A stretch of 64,000 nt of DNA from Hydractinia symbiolongicarpus (Eukaryota > Cnidaria > Hydrozoa > Anthoathecata > Hydractiniidae), in NCBI RefSeq assembly GCF_029227915.1, contig NC_079876.1, forward strand, positions 23,746,001 through 23,810,000. Direction: 5' to 3'. The notes below the pieces were generated by a model. It ran no database searches and was not told where the DNA came from. It saw only the letters and a program-made list of their open reading frames with translations. Of the stretch, positions 1 to 12,500 are shown in pieces (within the stretch, counting starts at the first letter, position 1; each line of letters starts with the position of its first letter). A program made the position numbers and the translations under genes.

Positions 1-1210
1 GTGAGAAAGTGAGGGTCCCTGGCACGGCATTAGTTTACCTGTAAACCCATGCGTGTCTGATTAGAGTGAGGGTCACTTGCACGGTATTAATTTACCTGTA
101 AACCCACGTGAGTGTGATAAAGTGAGGCTCACTGGCACGGTATTAGTTTACCTGTATACCAATACATGTGTGGTTAGAGTGGGGGTCACTGGCACAGTAT
201 TAATTTACCTGTAAACCCATGTAAGTGTGAGAGAGTGAGGGTCCCTGGCACGGTATTAGTTTACCTGTATACCAATACATGTGTGGTTAGAGTGGGGGTC
301 ACTGGCACAGTATTAATTTACCTGTAAACCCATGCGTGTCTGATTAGAGTGAGGGTCACTGGCACGGTATTAGTTTACCTGTAAACCCATGTGGGTGTGA
401 TAAAGTGAGGGTCACTGGCACGGTATTAGCTTACCTGTATACCAATACATGTGTGGTTAGAGTGGGGGTCACTGGCACGGTATTAGTTTACCTGTAAACC
501 CATGCGTGTCTGATTAGAGTGAGGGTCACTGGCACGGTATTAATTTACCTGTAAACCCACGTGAGTGTGATAAAGTGGGGGTCACTGGCACGGTATTAGT
601 TTACCTGTAAACCCATGTGGGTGTGATAAAGTGAGGGTCACTGGCACGGTATTAGCTTACCTGTAAACCTATGCGTGTCTGATTAGAGTGAGGGTCACTG
701 GCACGGTATTAGTTTACCTGTAAACCCATGTAAGTGTGAAAAAGTGAGGGTCCCTGGCACGGTATTAGTTTACCTGTAAACCCATGCGTGTCTGATTAGA
801 GTGAGGGTCACTGGCACGGTATTAGTTTACCTGTAAACCCACGTGAGTGTGATAAAGTGAGGGTCACTGGCACGGTATTAGTTTACCTGTAAACCCATGC
901 GTGTCTGATTAGAGTGAGGGTCACTGGCACGGTATTAATTTACCTGTAAACCCACGTGAGTGTGATAAAGTGGGGGTCACTGGCACGGTATTAGTTTACC
1001 TGTAAACCCACGTGAGTGTGATAAAGTGAGGGTCACTGGCACGGTATTAGTTTACCTGTAAACCCACGTGAGTGTGATAAAGTGAGGGTCACTGGCACGG
1101 TATTAGTTTACCTGTAAACCCATGCGTGTCTGATTAGAGTGAGGGTCACTGGCACGGTATTAGTTTACCTGTATACCAATACATGTGTGGTTAGAGTGGG
1201 GGTCACTGGC
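1..1210. repeat. 56-58 bp minisatellite array, about 21 copies
   Basis: Tandem copies share the core GGTCACTGGCACGGTATTAG followed by TTTACCTGTAAACC. The last third of the unit comes in several alternative versions (CATGCGTGTCTGATTAG, CACGTGAGTGTGATAA, CAATACATGTGTGGTTAG, CATGTAAGTGTGAGAG) that alternate along the array. The array is cut by the left edge of the window and ends in unique sequence near 1215. No coding capacity is seen. Confidence 0.95.
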
Positions 1211-2629
1211 ATGATATAAAAGTCCTGGTTTTTTAATGGACTTAGGTCCGTTTAGAACTAAGGTAGCGAAATATAAAAAATTCATACTTGTGAAAATTGT
1301 ATCAAGAAAGAAAAGTAAAGAAAGAATACAACATTTTTAATTGCATTTTGTTTTTTCGCTATTTGTGGATGTTGCCAACTCAGCTAGAAGACTTATTGCA
1401 ATTTGTGACTCCAAGCATTCTTAAAAAAGAAGTTAGACATGAACCAGTCAGTCCAGTAGAGAGAATCACCCTAACTTATAATAATCGCATATTTGAGCCT
1501 CATCCATTTACATAGGATGTTATACATGGTAGACGAATCTTCAGTATAAGTACAAATTTGTTTAGCAATCAGTCTTTAATACTGGGAGTATTGACATAGG
1601 GAGGAACTGGCCTGTATTGATTAAGTCATTTGCTTTTGGAGTATATGTTACATATTTCATTCAGAACGTCAAAGTATTGTCATGTGAAACAGAATCAACA
1701 CCACTCCCCTTTGGTTTTAAGAAGTCTAGTTGCAGTTAATAGGAAATTATTATTAAGAAAATCTGAAATATACGTTTTCTGCTTGGATTTTAAATCGATT
1801 GACAGTAGTCGAAGTCAATGCTTTTTTGTGAAACCATGTTTTATGATTTTGTTAACGTTTTCAACTTGCGAAATTGTCTAGTGGATCAAAAAATCACAGG
1901 TTGGAATTTTCCTACTTGCATGGTCTCCACTTTTTAACTCTTGTCCCTTGACTATTTTGCGGTAATTGTTTTTTCACCTAAATTGCTATCACATATCTAA
2001 ATGATTTGTTACCTATCATCAGCATGCAATACAAATGCAATGCTCTTCGAGGCATCTTCTTTTTTCACTCTGTCAATTGGAGATTCTACGTTCCATGTCA
2101 TCTTTTTAAGCGTTGTGTTGTGAGTTATATGGATAAGATGAAATGGTCCTCAGCAATAATATGCTGGGAAAGTGACCAGATAAACAAAAAAAGGTCAAAA
2201 CTTTTTGAAGTTCCGACAGTTTGAAACGTCTAGTAACAGTGATTGGTTGGTTAATTATATTGGAAATACCTTGATTCTCAAAAGCATAAAAGTGTACATG
2301 GGGCAAACAAAGTTGTTTTAACGTTGTTCCTTGGTCAAATCATAAAAATCTTTACCAAACACAGTAACCAAAACATCGCTTTTTTGCGCTGTCATATGAA
2401 CAATTTTCACATTTAGAGAAACTTAAAGATAACGAACAATAAGCATGACATGAAGTACGTCTTCTGTTACTGACAAACTTTCAGCTTATTGCATACATAA
2501 CTTTTAACATAGTCACTTCAATTTATTTTATGTAGGAAGTTATTAAGATTGTGGACATTCTTTATTTTAAGCAAATTCTAATGGCAGGCTATATTTTTAT
2601 CACATTGTTGTATATTTTCACATTTATAG
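1211..2629. other. Non-coding stretch, probably intron or 5' part of the SETD9-like gene
   Basis: I recognise no conserved exon here. A 72-codon open frame at 1297-1515 contains a hydrophilic peptide starting MLPTQLEDLLQF that could be an exon, but it does not match any part of SETD9 that I know. The upstream exons of the SETD9-like gene either lie left of the window or are too diverged to see. Confidence 0.4.
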
Positions 2630-2975
2630 ATCTTCTGCTGCCAGAGACAAAATTGGTCCTTATCTGCCATGTGATACATCTTGGTTGTTGGACAAACTCT
2701 CAAATCCACTATCTATTGGTCAATACATCAACAATGCCACGACTGACTATCCAGCAAATGTTACGTACATGGAACTAGACATCCCTACTAATTTTCCCCT
2801 CCATCTTTTAAAATACATTCCAAACATACACTTCAATAATCCTGTGCATTTAAAACAAAGCCAAGAAGAGTCAAGATACATAAGAACAGTTATTTTACTG
2901 GCATTGAGAGACATAACAGAAGGAGAAGAATTATTCTCTTCGTACTACACTCAAATTCAAAAACGGGCAACTTAA
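2630..2975 (+). CDS. SETD9: SETD9-like SET-domain protein, 3' terminal exon (partial)
   Basis: Seen: an acceptor TATAG ends at 2629 and an open frame of 114 codons runs to the TAA at 2973-2975. It holds the second half of a SET domain: the cofactor-binding-type motif GQYINNATTDYPANV (the position of the NHxxxPN motif in SET enzymes) and the post-motif LRDITEGEELFSSYYT with the conserved E-E-L-F and tyrosines. Known: the layout GQY-NN, then AANV/PANV, then EELF-YY is that of SETD9, a poorly characterised putative lysine methyltransferase. The canonical His of NHS is replaced by Asn-Ala, as is usual in this divergent family. An AATAAA polyadenylation signal lies at 3002-3007. The next gene, UBE3C, starts only 176 bp downstream on the same strand. 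Missing: the N-terminal SET half and the start codon. Confidence 0.72.
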
Positions 2976-3151
2976 GAAGCAATGTACTTCTGTAGTAGTA
3001 AAATAAACCTGAAACATTAAAAAGTTGTTTTGTTTGTTTGTTTGCTTATGTATTGTTTTTATTTGTGTTTGTTTCACAATGTTCTTCTAATGCATTATTC
3101 TTTTTTTATCTTTTTAGATTAGTATAAATCAAAGAATATTAAAAATTGAAA

Positions 3152-3467
3152 ATGTATAATTTTGATGGCCAGCACAAAGCTGGCTTGAAAGTATCTCTTG
3201 GAGGGGTATCTAAAAAGGTTAGCTGCAAGGGATATTTTGTGATCCAGCAATGCATACTAAAATATACTTTAGGAATTTTGTTGTTAAGTTACTATATACT
3301 GACTAAAGAAATCCCGTTTTGCAGTGAATGATATGTCTTATTGCTGATCTTATAGATTGACAAATCGACACTCCTTCAGTCTGCCAGAGATGAGCGTATT
3401 AAACGTGAGGTAGCAAACCTTTTTGTAAAGCGCAAAACATTTTTATGTTCAGAAAACCTTGTAATTC

Positions 3468-3513
<46 letters not shown>

Positions 3514-6500
3514 TTAGAAAACACGAAAAGAAAACGGTGCTGCAGTAACGTTGCAATCTTGGATTCGTGGTTGTTTTGTTAGGAATATATTGGTATGCTA
3601 TTAAAATGTTTTTCTTTATGTAGAAAATTATTGCTTCTAGTATTAAAAGCGAGATAGGAGTATTGGTTTTTATAGTTTAAAAAGTTTATTTTCGCTTGCA
3701 TCTTATTTTGTATAAACCTGGACAACTTTTTAATACTAAATTTTTGGTTCTCATCTTCAACTGGTTACATCAGGAAAGTTGTTTGCATTGTTCTAGCATT
3801 TAAACATTTTGCTTTTTGTTTTAGTCGAAGAGCTACCGAAATGAATTTGATCGTGAGTTTATGCTGTTGCAAAAAGATTTGCACAACATGAACATACGCT
3901 TGGCAGGCTTAGTCCAAAAGCTTTGTTTGTTTTATAAAGCATCAGAGGACTATCAAAGGCTCGTAAGTAGGATGTTAGTTTGTTCAGTTACATATATGAA
4001 ATAACAAGTGCAATGCAAGTACAAATTAAGACCAGCTTGTGTGTGTTATGAAGTATATATCAACAAAGTGAGAGTATATTATAAACCCAGCATCTCATTT
4101 AGGCTCTTGGACAAATAACTTATCCATTTCGTTTTTTGAGAAATTTAAATGAATCATATTAGAGCGTAAAAAAATTAAAAGTAAAGCAATTCGAACAGTG
4201 TATTGTAGACTTCGTTCTTTATACAATCACTGCAATGTCTTTATTGTTTCCATTTCATTAAAAAATAGCCATCAAAATATAAATTTTTTGTTGTGTGAAA
4301 AGATCTGAAAAGGAAAAATATTTTCTGGGATTAACACTTAGTTTTGACAAGATGGTTATTTTTAGTTGAAAGTTGGACCTGAGTGTTTAATTGGAAAACA
4401 ATTTCTGCCTTTACGATATTTTTTATTATGAGTTATAATTTTTAGGGTTGGCCTAAAGGAGGTAACACAGCAGTGCTATCATTGCTGTGAACGTTTTCCA
4501 TCATGACGCATGTATTTTTTTTTGTTTTCACCAATTGCGAAAGTAAATACATGCGGTGTAATAAGTACATTTAAAGTTATCTAACAGTTCTTTGTAGGTT
4601 TCCAAAAAATAAAGTTCTTTAAACCCGCTTTTTCAACAGCCTTTTGTTGCAGTATAGTGTACAGTCGAACTCTTGCGGTTGAACATCAGAGGCACTTTTT
4701 TACTTTCATGTTTTCTAAATCAATGTCATTTAAATTTTAGTTTTTTTTAACAGGGACTAAGAAAATATATGCCACGAATGTTGTGTACATGTCTGGGTAA
4801 ATCTAAAATTTTATTTAAAACGCTATTATTTAGGTTTCAATTTGTCAAATGTTGCTAAAGTTGTCATCTGGTAAAAAATTGAATTTGCTGATGAATGAGG
4901 ATTTATCAAGTTGGATTCTGAAAATCAAGACCTTACTCGTCCTTTGCTGCAGGTATATGGTCTGTTTTATAATTAGTACAACTTTAGTTCATGTTAAGAG
5001 TAAAATGAATATAAAAATTGTCACTACGCTACCATACTTCGTTTTTTACTTTAAACCAAAGCCATGGGTATTGCATAAAAGAGATGCTGTCCCATAACAT
5101 CTCAAAACGTCAGGTGCATTTGTAAACAAATATGGCTTCCAAAAACGACGATATAAGTTGTTTTGTGTTTGTTGAAATAAATTTTTCGAATGATATTTTG
5201 CAACTCTGAGGTCAAAGTCTGTTATTCCTTTATCTCCGTCAGATTAACCTGTTAGATGTTTAATTTTATTTGACTAGGATTTCTCTTTTTCTAGTAACCT
5301 ACATACCTTAATCAACCCGAATATAACCATTCCTCTACGAATGATTGAAGTGTTTACTGAAGCACACACATATAACTGGCTTGGAGAAAGTAAATCTATC
5401 AATATATCTACAGATATAACAGTTAATTTAGTTTTAAAAGGTTTGTATATTTATTTTGCTCATAAGAGACATCAGCCCTTGCTTTATTTATTTTTTAAGC
5501 GAATTGCTTCATTACAAAATTATCAAAATTGGTAAGCTCTGCCAATATCAAAGCAAAAAAATCCTTGGAAAAAAGTGCATAAAAATAATTAAGAGACAAA
5601 AAGATAATTTTTATCCAATTTATCATTCCAAATGGATGTATGCAATATGTGGTATTGAGTTTCTTATATTGTAGTAATTTTAAACCTTTAAATAAAATGG
5701 TTAGAATTAAAAACAAGAAAATTCTCGAGGTTTTATTACTCATCCCTACTACTAATATTTTCTGATAGTAAGAGTTTCAAAAATTACGAGATTTGAGGAG
5801 ATAAATTTACGAACTCCACACACCTAAATGAATAGACACAGACACCCGCATTTATTTTCTTGGATGTGCATTTTCCAAAACAGGTGACAGAAAATTGATA
5901 AAATATTGAAAATCCTCACAAAAATGCGATAGTGTGAAATTTTGAAAATTATATCGAAAAAAATACCCTGCTAAAAAAATACATCTTGAAACAACATCAC
6001 ATTTTTCACACAGTCAATTCAGTTCTTGAGTCAATGACAATATTAATCAAAACAATTGTGCCAGTCACACGCTTTTAAATTGAGCAGACATTATTTCCAT
6101 TGCCCTTTATTACAGTTTTATCCAATACTATCTTGTGTAAAGCAGCAATGAAATAAAATGGACAAGAAATCGGTGCAGTAAATATACGCTGTTGTAGCAA
6201 AACACGCTTGTAAGCCGTAAGGAAATCAAATTCGACTTTCAAATCTAGGGAAATTGACTTAGTGTTTCCCTTTAATTGGTTGTAAGAAAACAGTATAAAA
6301 CAAGTTAAAGAGGCCAAGTTGACTAATTTTCGCAAAGACTATTTTCACCAAGTTTAAAAATGCATTTTGTGAAGATTAATTTTCGCAAACCAGCCATGTT
6401 GAAATATTTCGCGATTTTTTTTCCAAATCATTTCGTGGTTTTTTTGCGAATCTACTACTTTGCAACTTTAATTTTTAGGCCTATTTATTGAGATAAGGTA

Positions 6501-9500
6501 GTCTTTAATGGAACTTCCTCATATGATAGAGATTTTTTATTATTTTTATCAGCTGCAAAAAACAAAAATTTACTGAGAAAAACAAGAGAAGACAAAATAA
6601 AAGTCATTAATTTTCATTTTAAAGTCATTAAAGATTAATTTTAGCAAATTATTCATTCCTAGTAATTTCGCGGAGATTTAATTTCGCGAATTGATCTTTT
6701 CGGAAATTTTTGTGCAGGACAAATTTTTTCGAATATAATTGAATTTAAAAGTGTCGCAATATTATGATGCAGCATAATATGGACCATGTCGGTGAAATAA
6801 TAAAAAATCATAGTTTTTATTCAAAATGAGAGCAAAGCTATAACTGACTGTTGTAAAGATTAATTAGCCCTTAACTATGCTATCGGATTCATTTGTTTAT
6901 GAGCAGAAAAATAATTTGCATCGCCTAACAAAACTGATACTGACTTCGTAGAAAAGACCCAGTCACATTAAAAACTTTAATGGTTATATTAGTGGTCAAT
7001 TCTTTAAACTTTAATTGGCTTATTTATATTTACTATCTTAAATTTGACGTCACAAATATCTGATATGTAATCCATGTCAGATATTTGTTTAATTCTTGAC
7101 CGAAAAATAGCTAATAAAGAATTTCACATATATTGAATGTCAGCAATTGTACCAAATTTTGTATTCTCTCCATTAAAGGAGCCAGTAACTGGCTTACTGT
7201 GATAATAAGCGCGGCCTGAGTTATTTTCATTATCTCCACAAAGTAAAACAATTTGAGACAGCAAGCACGAAAACACACAGCAAAAATTTATCATCATAGA
7301 AAAATGGAACAGAATGAACAAATACTTACATCCACTTCATCGGTGGTCATTTTGCTTCGAAGGGATTAGCAAGTATTGCTGAGCTGAACACTGAATGGGT
7401 GTAATTAACTAGTAGGCTCAGTAGGCTAGGTATTGTTTTATAGACTGAAGTATAAACCAGTGTGGTAAGATATATCCAGCAGTGATCCAGCAATGTGGTG
7501 CTAGGAATATCATACTTTGAAATTGATATCTGATCAAACAGAAGGAGGGCAGAGCAAACACGCTTCCTTCTCGATGGTCTCTTCTTTTTCCTTTCCGAGG
7601 ACGGACTGCGATATGGAAGTGGGTGGTTGTATTAGCGTTGATTTAAACGCCGAATGAATCGGACATTGTGCTAAGCACGTGAGACAAAAATAGATTTTTT
7701 GTATCACAACGAAATGGAAGGCGCTTGAACCAGTACACTCCTCTGTGAACGTTCGAAAGTAAAATTTTAGTATTTTTACCCTAAGCATGTAACTGTTTTT
7801 TGTTTACATCAAATGTTGAAACCTATTTTTCTTTCCAGGATACTTTCACCATCTGCGAGAATTAGTGAATAAACGAGTTCCTTCCAGTATAGAACCTTCA
7901 CCACATCCTCCAACACCATTCGCTGCAGCAGCAAAAGACTTATTCTTAAAACCACTTTTACTTCAAGATAAATATACCACGTCTCCAGCGTCAGCAAATT
8001 CGAGGTATGTACATTATATAGTGGGTTTGTTCTGGTGGCTAATCTCTCTTTTTCCCTTATGCTGTATAAAATCTCCTAAGAATGGATTTGTGTTATGTAA
8101 TTGTTTACAACTTGAAATTTTGCTATCAATGCTTCTAGCATTAAACAAAACAAATATGCTACATTTTTTAATGAAAGTTTCTTTATGTATTGTAATAAAG
8201 CTCTTGTCGAAGTATGGGGGATTTTCTAGGATATTGTTATGTGTCCTTTATGTGAAAAAACTTTTCGTTTGTTGTTTAGGCAGCTGGTTTATTCTACATT
8301 TATCACCGACCTTTTGTCACCTTCCATGTCCGAGCAAGTTTGCTTCTTCGTTGTTCCTGCAATTGCAAGTGAAATTCCATTCTCATCATTTCTTCAATGT
8401 ATCGCTACAACTCAACATCATCATACTGTGTGGACATTATATTCGTTCTTACATGTTTGTGAATGTCATATAGGTAGCTCTCTTTTTATACACTTTTATT
8501 TAATAAAAACGTATTTCTTTCTGTAACTATCAGATGTTGTGGGCGTGTAGCTTAGTGGTTAAGGAGCTCGCTTCATAATTACGAGGTCCGTGGTTTGGTC
8601 CACAGTAAGGCCATGTTAACCCATGTCTTGTGAGGAAAGTTGGGTAGGTAATACCTAATGTAGACATGTAGACAATGTTTATAACACAGGTTAGACCTAT
8701 TTCATACTGACATGCATTATATTATAAAATCGTATGAAAAAATCTCGATTCTTTTTTAATAAGTTTCCACACATGTTCTATGTGTGATGTTTGGGTGTGT
8801 ACTTAATGACATGCTTTAATAGCCCCAATCAGGCTCCAATCAAAACTGCTTCTTATGTTTATCAATTCTAGCATGTTTTCTGCAATATCTAGGGATTTAC
8901 TTTCTTTAGATTTCCACTCTTCCCAGTTTACGCCATATTTTCTGTTGATAATATGAAAGTTAAAGATCACGTTTACATGACATGTATTGGAACAAAATAT
9001 TTCATATTTGTAAATGTATGGTTGTTTTTATAGAAAACACATCACCAGATGAAATAAAGAACATCGTTTCAGCATTAAGAATTCTAATTCCGAAACTTAA
9101 ACCTCAAAAAGGTAGAAAGCATTTTCAGTTGTTGTTTTTTTTGAACACTGGTCGAATATGTAGGCTTGTTTTTACATTTTCGTACTTTTGCACAACTAAT
9201 ATCCTGATTGGTTGACGCGAGTGCAATTGTCAACATTTATTTCTCTTCCAAAAAATTAAATATCTTTCCACAATAGCGGGACCTCGTAGTGGTGGGAAAA
9301 GGCCTGTTATCATTTTTTTACTACAAGTAACTCAGAAATTATAATTCTTTCTGCCTATTGCGTAAACTTTGTTAAGGTATAACTTGCCGCGTAATTTTTT
9401 GCATAACAAGGTACCTATAATGCATATTATTAAGGAGGTACAACAACTTTCTCTACTTGTTAGCATACATTATATGAAAACTATGCAGCTGATACCTTAA

Positions 9501-12500
9501 GTTTGGAGAAATAATGCAGGGTGTAACTCTGTAAACCAGTCATTACATTACATGACATAATTTTTGCTCTTCTCTTTTATAAAGAAAATGGTAGCAGTGC
9601 GACGAACAGTTACGAATCTGACTCTGATGATAGCGACGTTGAGATGGATGCGGTTGTCACGGTAATTTTTGAACTTATAAAATATGAATTGCAAAAATAT
9701 ATTTTAAAATGAAATTGTTTGATGCATGGTCTGCTGACTTTTTTGCCATTATTAAGAGTGATTAGTGGTTTTTTTGTTAGGTACCCGACAGCCGATGTTT
9801 ATCATATGTTAAAGAGAAATGCATGAGTGTGTTGAATGAGAAAAACATTACGGCGGCTATCTTAAACTTTATAAAACACAGGTTAGAATATATTCTCCAA
9901 TTCTCTCTTCATTTGTTCATTTATTCATTTGTTCGTTCATCCATTTGTTCATTGATTCATTCATTTGTTCATATTCATTCATTCATTCATTCATCCATTC
10001 ATTTGTTCATTCATTTATTTGTTCATTCATTTCTTTTTCTTCATTCATTCATTTGTTCATCATTGTGGTTCATAATGTTTTTGGAAAATATTTTTTTTAT
10101 GCAACTATGGTTTATAATTACTTCAAATATGCGGACAAGTAATGCTTTTAAAGCTGGATCTTGATAGAAACAAGATTTTTTTTTCTGCACAGCAACAGTT
10201 TCTTGACTAACAAAAAATGTATTAGAACAAGAGCAAAAGAAATACCAATAAATTGATAATGGAATTGTCAACCAAATTGAAGAATCGTGTTGCTCCGTTT
10301 TGTTATCTTCTAGAATAAAAAATTATTGAAAAAATCTTTCCATAATTTTTTTTTTTGCCATATTAAATTCTTATCGCAAGATATCTGTGTCGAAATCCTT
10401 GTCATTGTTATCACTTCTTTTTATTTAATAACTAGGCAAGCATTTAGTTGCGATGACTACAGCCGTTACATTCGAGACCTATGTGCTATTAGCCATCACT
10501 TGCTGGTACACATGCATACCCCAGTCCATAGGTGGAAACTACTCTATTCGCTTGCATTTAATGCTGACTTCATGTATTCATGCTGGTCTGAACTAATGGC
10601 GTTAAAGACCAACACTTTTTCTGGGTATGCATCTTTCTTTTTTGTTTGATTTTTTTTTTACTTTGAAGCAATAAATTATTGATTGTGACTGGATAGATAA
10701 TTTACCATGTTTCAACAGTATAATTCAACAGTATAATTCAACAGTATAATTAAAACATTAACTGTTTGACTTAATATTATCCTAGCCTTCTACAGCGAGG
10801 ATTAAAAAGTCCTTCTCTTCGATAGGATGGATAAAACTGATATTATTTAACTCTGTTGCCCCAGATTTCCACTAAGAAACAACGTAAATCATACATTCTT
10901 ATGTTTAAGCAATTTTCGATGTTTTAACGAGAAGGCAAGTTTGTTCAATCAAATTAACTTGGAATGACACGTGTGACCACATTTTCACTGGAAGTCCGGT
11001 TTAGAGTTCTTTCGCCTAATTCCAATTAAATGGCATCAATTGATTGTGTAATTCTCGTAGTCCTTTTTTGTAGTATTTTCTTTCTTTCAATATTCTAAGA
11101 ATATGCGCTTTATTACGTTTAGAAAAGATGTGAATCTCATTCATCAGCTTTCTCACGGGTACACCATGTCAAGAGAGGATCAGTCTCGATTATTACCACT
11201 ACTGGGAGTTTTTGCCTCGCTTTTTCGCTATGCTTTATTTTCTATCTACGATTCAGACTTTTATGGTGATACAAAAAGTAAGTCGAACTAGTTGTTTCGT
11301 ATACTTTCGTATTAATCATTTTGATGGGTTCATTGACAGAAAGCACTTTTTTCCGGAATGTTAGGAATTTTTCAAAAATCGTCAGAAATATCAGCATATA
11401 TATGGCGTATCAGGAAAATCCTTTTCTCGGTACAACCTGCTGGCATCTATAGAATTGAGTGATCTAAGAAACAGTATTGGCTACATAGTATTTTGAACGT
11501 GACAACATACCATGGTCATTCTTCTTATAATATGAAGAAAGCGGCTAGGTTTTTAACGCACTGTCATGTTCATTTTATCAATGCCAGTAAAACAATATAT
11601 GACCAATACAATCGTGTACTTAGTTAAAAATAGCGATAGAAACATTTTTAGGCTACATTTTCTCCAACCACGCCACGATAGGGAGTGGAATCAAAATAAA
11701 TCCAAAGCAAAGTTGTTCTTTTTCAAGTCATTTTTTAGAAGATTGTTAGATTAGCTCCTTATGTGTGTTCTGACTAAATAAACATTTCCTACAATGTTTT
11801 TTAGCCACCGGTTCAAGGTTAATGCCTTTCTCTCTGCGAGAACTTGCTGATATGTCTCAGATTTTGAGAGATGTTGTCCTTGGCCTCATCACATTTATGT
11901 ATCCCGACATAAAATCTGCACCAGAAACCGAGAATTGGCAACTTTTATGTCAAGTGAGTGAGTCCTATATTTTCTTATTTGTAAGGTACTAAGGTAATAG
12001 TGTATTGATTAGTGTGAAGCTTGTGTAATATGGGATATACAGAAAAGCTCGACCGTGGACTTCGTATGGGAGGTTTTGTTGCTTTTGCAGTGCCTAACGT
12101 ATTAGAAGATTAAGAAGTCCTTGAGTACAAATCTTACTGACCACCTTCTACTTGTCTGTAAGATTTAGTTGTTTTAAATTTGAAATATTGTTTTTTATAT
12201 GTATTATTAGACAGTGACACTGTTACTGAAGCAGTTATACTCGCGGGATTCGAGACATCGCTTCTGTCCAGAAAATCACTGGCTTTCCACCAAAGCGGCT
12301 GTGAGTCAGGAAAGTTTGAATATTTCGTCGTTCATGAAACAAGAGGATGATGATGTGCAACTAGAAGAGATCTTTAAACCAGGAATGAGTACGATCAACG
12401 CGAGAAGTTTAGCCATCTTAAGATACGTGCCATTCGCTGTCCCTTTTATGCAGCGTGTCAGGGTATGTTTTTATCTTGTATGTTTGTATGTTGTTTTCAC

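Noticed and set aside
1-1210. Possible CRISPR-like array
   Set aside because: Units are direct tandem copies without unique spacers, in a eukaryotic context; a minisatellite explains it.
1297-1515. Candidate upstream exon of the SETD9-like gene
   Set aside because: No match to the expected N-terminal SET half and no clear acceptor; left as a note only.
8537-8620. Functional tRNA gene
   Set aside because: B box imperfect and acceptor stem does not pair; kept as a SINE or tRNA relic.
9823-10164. Plus-strand frames rich in Ser, Phe, Ile and His
   Set aside because: Translation of the (CATT)n simple repeat within a UBE3C intron.
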